Shown: in pieces, positions 14,686 through 15,879 of the stretch
Layout: every line of letters starts with the position of its first letter
How positions within the stretch are numbered: the stretch's first letter is position 1
Assembly (NCBI GenBank): GCA_030835065.1
Contig: JAUQWR010000789.1
Coordinates: 1-15,879 of the forward strand
From: Candidatus Kapaibacterium sp.
Lineage (GTDB): Bacteria; Bacteroidota; Ignavibacteria; Kapaibacteriales; UBA2268
Direction of reading: 5' to 3'
DNA length: 15,879 nt
Position numbers and translations under genes: made by a program
The notes under the pieces: model-generated
What the model was told of the DNA's origin: nothing
Database searches by the model: none
What the model saw: only the letters and a program-made list of their open reading frames with translations

Positions 14686-15747
14686 TTATTTCAATTTTTC
14701 AACTGCTTCAAAGATCATTTCAGGTGTCAATGAATCCAAACAGAAATATTCTTCATTTTTGCAAGTTGGGCTAAAGAAACAAGTGCATTTTTTTTGTGGT
14801 TGCACAATTATACCTCGACCATACATGTCAAATTCAGCTGGATTGAAAATATTATTCATTAGCACTAACTTCTTTTTCAATGCGATTGCAATATGCATCC
14901 CCATTGTAACAGCTGTAACAACTGTATGGCATTTATTTACCAATGAGAAAAATTGTTTCATTGGGAAATAACCTAAATACATTGCTCCTGTATTTTTTGC
15001 TAATGAACTATTTCTCTCATGTTCTTGTTCGCCACCCAATAGTAAAGGAAAATATCCTGCTTTTTGTAATTTCACAATAAGCTCAGCCCAATATTCTTCT
15101 TTCCAGAGACGCGAAACCCATCGAGAGCCGCATCCGGTATTCAACCCAATACTTGGTTTGCCATTATTCGGTATATCCCATGTCCATTTCTCATCAAAGC
15201 CAATTTCATATTCTTCGCCTGCAAATTTATATCCGCATATTTCAAATATTTCTTCGGTATAAGACTTTGTATTTGCTTGGTTGACGTCATCAAACAATCC
15301 AGTAAGAAACTTAGGTACAGCTTTTTGGTCGATTGGAGCTGGTTTGCCGTCGATAAGTGTATAGCCATACTTTTCGTCTGCATTCAAAATTTTAGTTAAA
15401 GCACATGCTTGACGGTCTTTATCAAGATTAATCAATTTTTTGAAATGAGTAGCCTGAAATGTAACAATTGATTCAGGAGTATAAGTAAATATACCATTGA
15501 CAGACGAAGGGATAACCTCCGGAGAATAAGTAAGCCACCAAATCAAGCTATCAGGATGTTCTTTTTTCAGTTTTTGTATAAGAGGTGTAGTGCGAATAAC
15601 ATCGCCAATAGCACCTAATTTTATTATCAGTATTATATTTGGTTTCGAAACGTAGTATTTACAATCATCGCAATGTACATTTTCAGTCTTATGTGGTCTG
15701 CAGGGTACATCGCCTCTAAAAAACTCGCAATCTCTCTTATAAATCAT
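14686..15747 (-). CDS. GT9-family (heptosyltransferase-like) glycosyltransferase with cysteine clusters
   Basis: A 353-residue GT-B enzyme of the ADP-heptose:LPS heptosyltransferase family. The core begins at about residue 37 with IILIIKLGAIGDVIRTTPLIQKLKKEHPD, the classical GT9 nucleotide-fold start; the donor half shows IGLNTGCGSRWVSRLWKEEYWAELI and PLLLGGEQEHERN, then VVTAVTMGMHIAIALKKKLVLM, corresponding to the family DTG-x2-H-x-A segment but with VTMGMH. An N-terminal extension holds C7, C16, C26 and C29, and the C-terminus holds further cysteines (KKCTCFFSPTCKNEEYFCLD), a possible metal-binding arrangement. It would add a heptose-like sugar to an envelope glycan. The ribosome site is weak (CGGAAAA). 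It starts 13 bases after the stop of the preceding gene, so it is probably the last gene of an operon that extends right of the window. Confidence 0.88.
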   Translation of the reverse strand: MIYKRDCEFFRGDVPCRPHKTENVHCDDCKYYVSKPNIILIIKLGAIGDVIRTTPLIQKLKKEHPDSLIWWLTYSPEVIPSSVNGIFTYTPESIVTFQATHFKKLINLDKDRQACALTKILNADEKYGYTLIDGKPAPIDQKAVPKFLTGLFDDVNQANTKSYTEEIFEICGYKFAGEEYEIGFDEKWTWDIPNNGKPSIGLNTGCGSRWVSRLWKEEYWAELIVKLQKAGYFPLLLGGEQEHERNSSLAKNTGAMYLGYFPMKQFFSLVNKCHTVVTAVTMGMHIAIALKKKLVLMNNIFNPAEFDMYGRGIIVQPQKKCTCFFSPTCKNEEYFCLDSLTPEMIFEAVEKLK

Positions 15748-15760
15748 ATTTTTTTCCGAA

Positions 15761-15879
15761 TCACATCTTATATTTTATTAAAATGTTGAATGAAAATGTA
15801 TATACTTTATTTTCAACAGTTTCATAGTCAGTAAAAGGAGTAAGAAGTTCTCTACGGCTATCGTCCGCACCAATTAAAT
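15761..15879 (-). CDS. C-terminal end of an unidentified protein (cut by window edge)
   Basis: An open reading frame enters from the right edge and gives 38 codons ending in TGA at 15763-15761; the other two minus-strand frames stop within the first few codons. The last 14 residues (VYTFSFNILIKYKM) alternate hydrophobic and polar residues, as in the last strand of an outer-membrane beta-barrel or another beta-sheet protein. Too little is present to name it. The 13-base gap to the GT9 start supports one transcription unit and supports this being a real gene end. Confidence 0.6.
   Translation of the reverse strand, partial: LIGADDSRRELLTPFTDYETVENKVYTFSFNILIKYKM

Overview
The window is AT-rich bacterial DNA, most consistent with the Bacteroidota/Chlorobi (FCB) lineage. 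The lines of evidence are: (i) promoter-like sites of the Bacteroidota type (TTTG, 19-20 bases, TAnnTTTG), the clearest in front of an initiator tRNA; (ii) a small exported protein whose tail resembles a type IX secretion (T9SS) sorting domain; (iii) an 846-residue YfhO-family membrane protein and a tricorn-protease-like protein, both common in this group; and (iv) two-hairpin intergenic repeats with GGCAGAC and GGGGTGG arms. I cannot assign a genus; an uncultured relative of Ignavibacteria or Kapabacteria would fit.

Layout. Bases 1-4033 (minus strand) hold glycerophosphodiester phosphodiesterase, then a CPA2-type cation/proton antiporter with a universal-stress-like cytosolic tail, then the N-terminal third of a tricorn-type S41 peptidase that runs off the left edge. 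Bases 4034-4810 are an intergenic island with a probable promoter/operator, four copies of a repeat (three direct, one inverted) and an initiator tRNA-Met on the minus strand with its own promoter and terminator. Bases 4811-8137 (plus strand) hold the YfhO-family protein with a terminator, and the small exported protein. Bases 8142-11021 (minus) hold proS followed by a GT4 glycosyltransferase, separated by a perfect 10-bp hairpin. Bases 11157-14519 (minus) are a compact unit: membrane-fusion (HlyD/MacA-type) adaptor, fumarylacetoacetate-hydrolase-family enzyme, Sad-type succinate-semialdehyde dehydrogenase, terminator. Bases 14629-15879 (minus) hold a GT9 heptosyltransferase-like enzyme with conserved-looking cysteine clusters, preceded by the last 38 codons of another gene cut by the right edge.

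Most genes are housekeeping or envelope functions: lipid headgroup turnover, ion homeostasis, surface glycosylation (YfhO, GT4, GT9), export and proline charging. Three probable start corrections are made: gdpD-like, GT4 and adaptor genes begin at internal ATG codons rather than the upstream TTG/GTG codons. I see no CRISPR array, integrase, insertion sequence, toxin-antitoxin pair or recognisable defence locus. The items most worth a second look are the intergenic repeat family, the inverted repeat over the probable gdpD promoter, the adaptor gene co-transcribed with two catabolic enzymes but no pump, the cysteine motifs of the GT9 enzyme, and the hairpin between proS and the GT4 gene.
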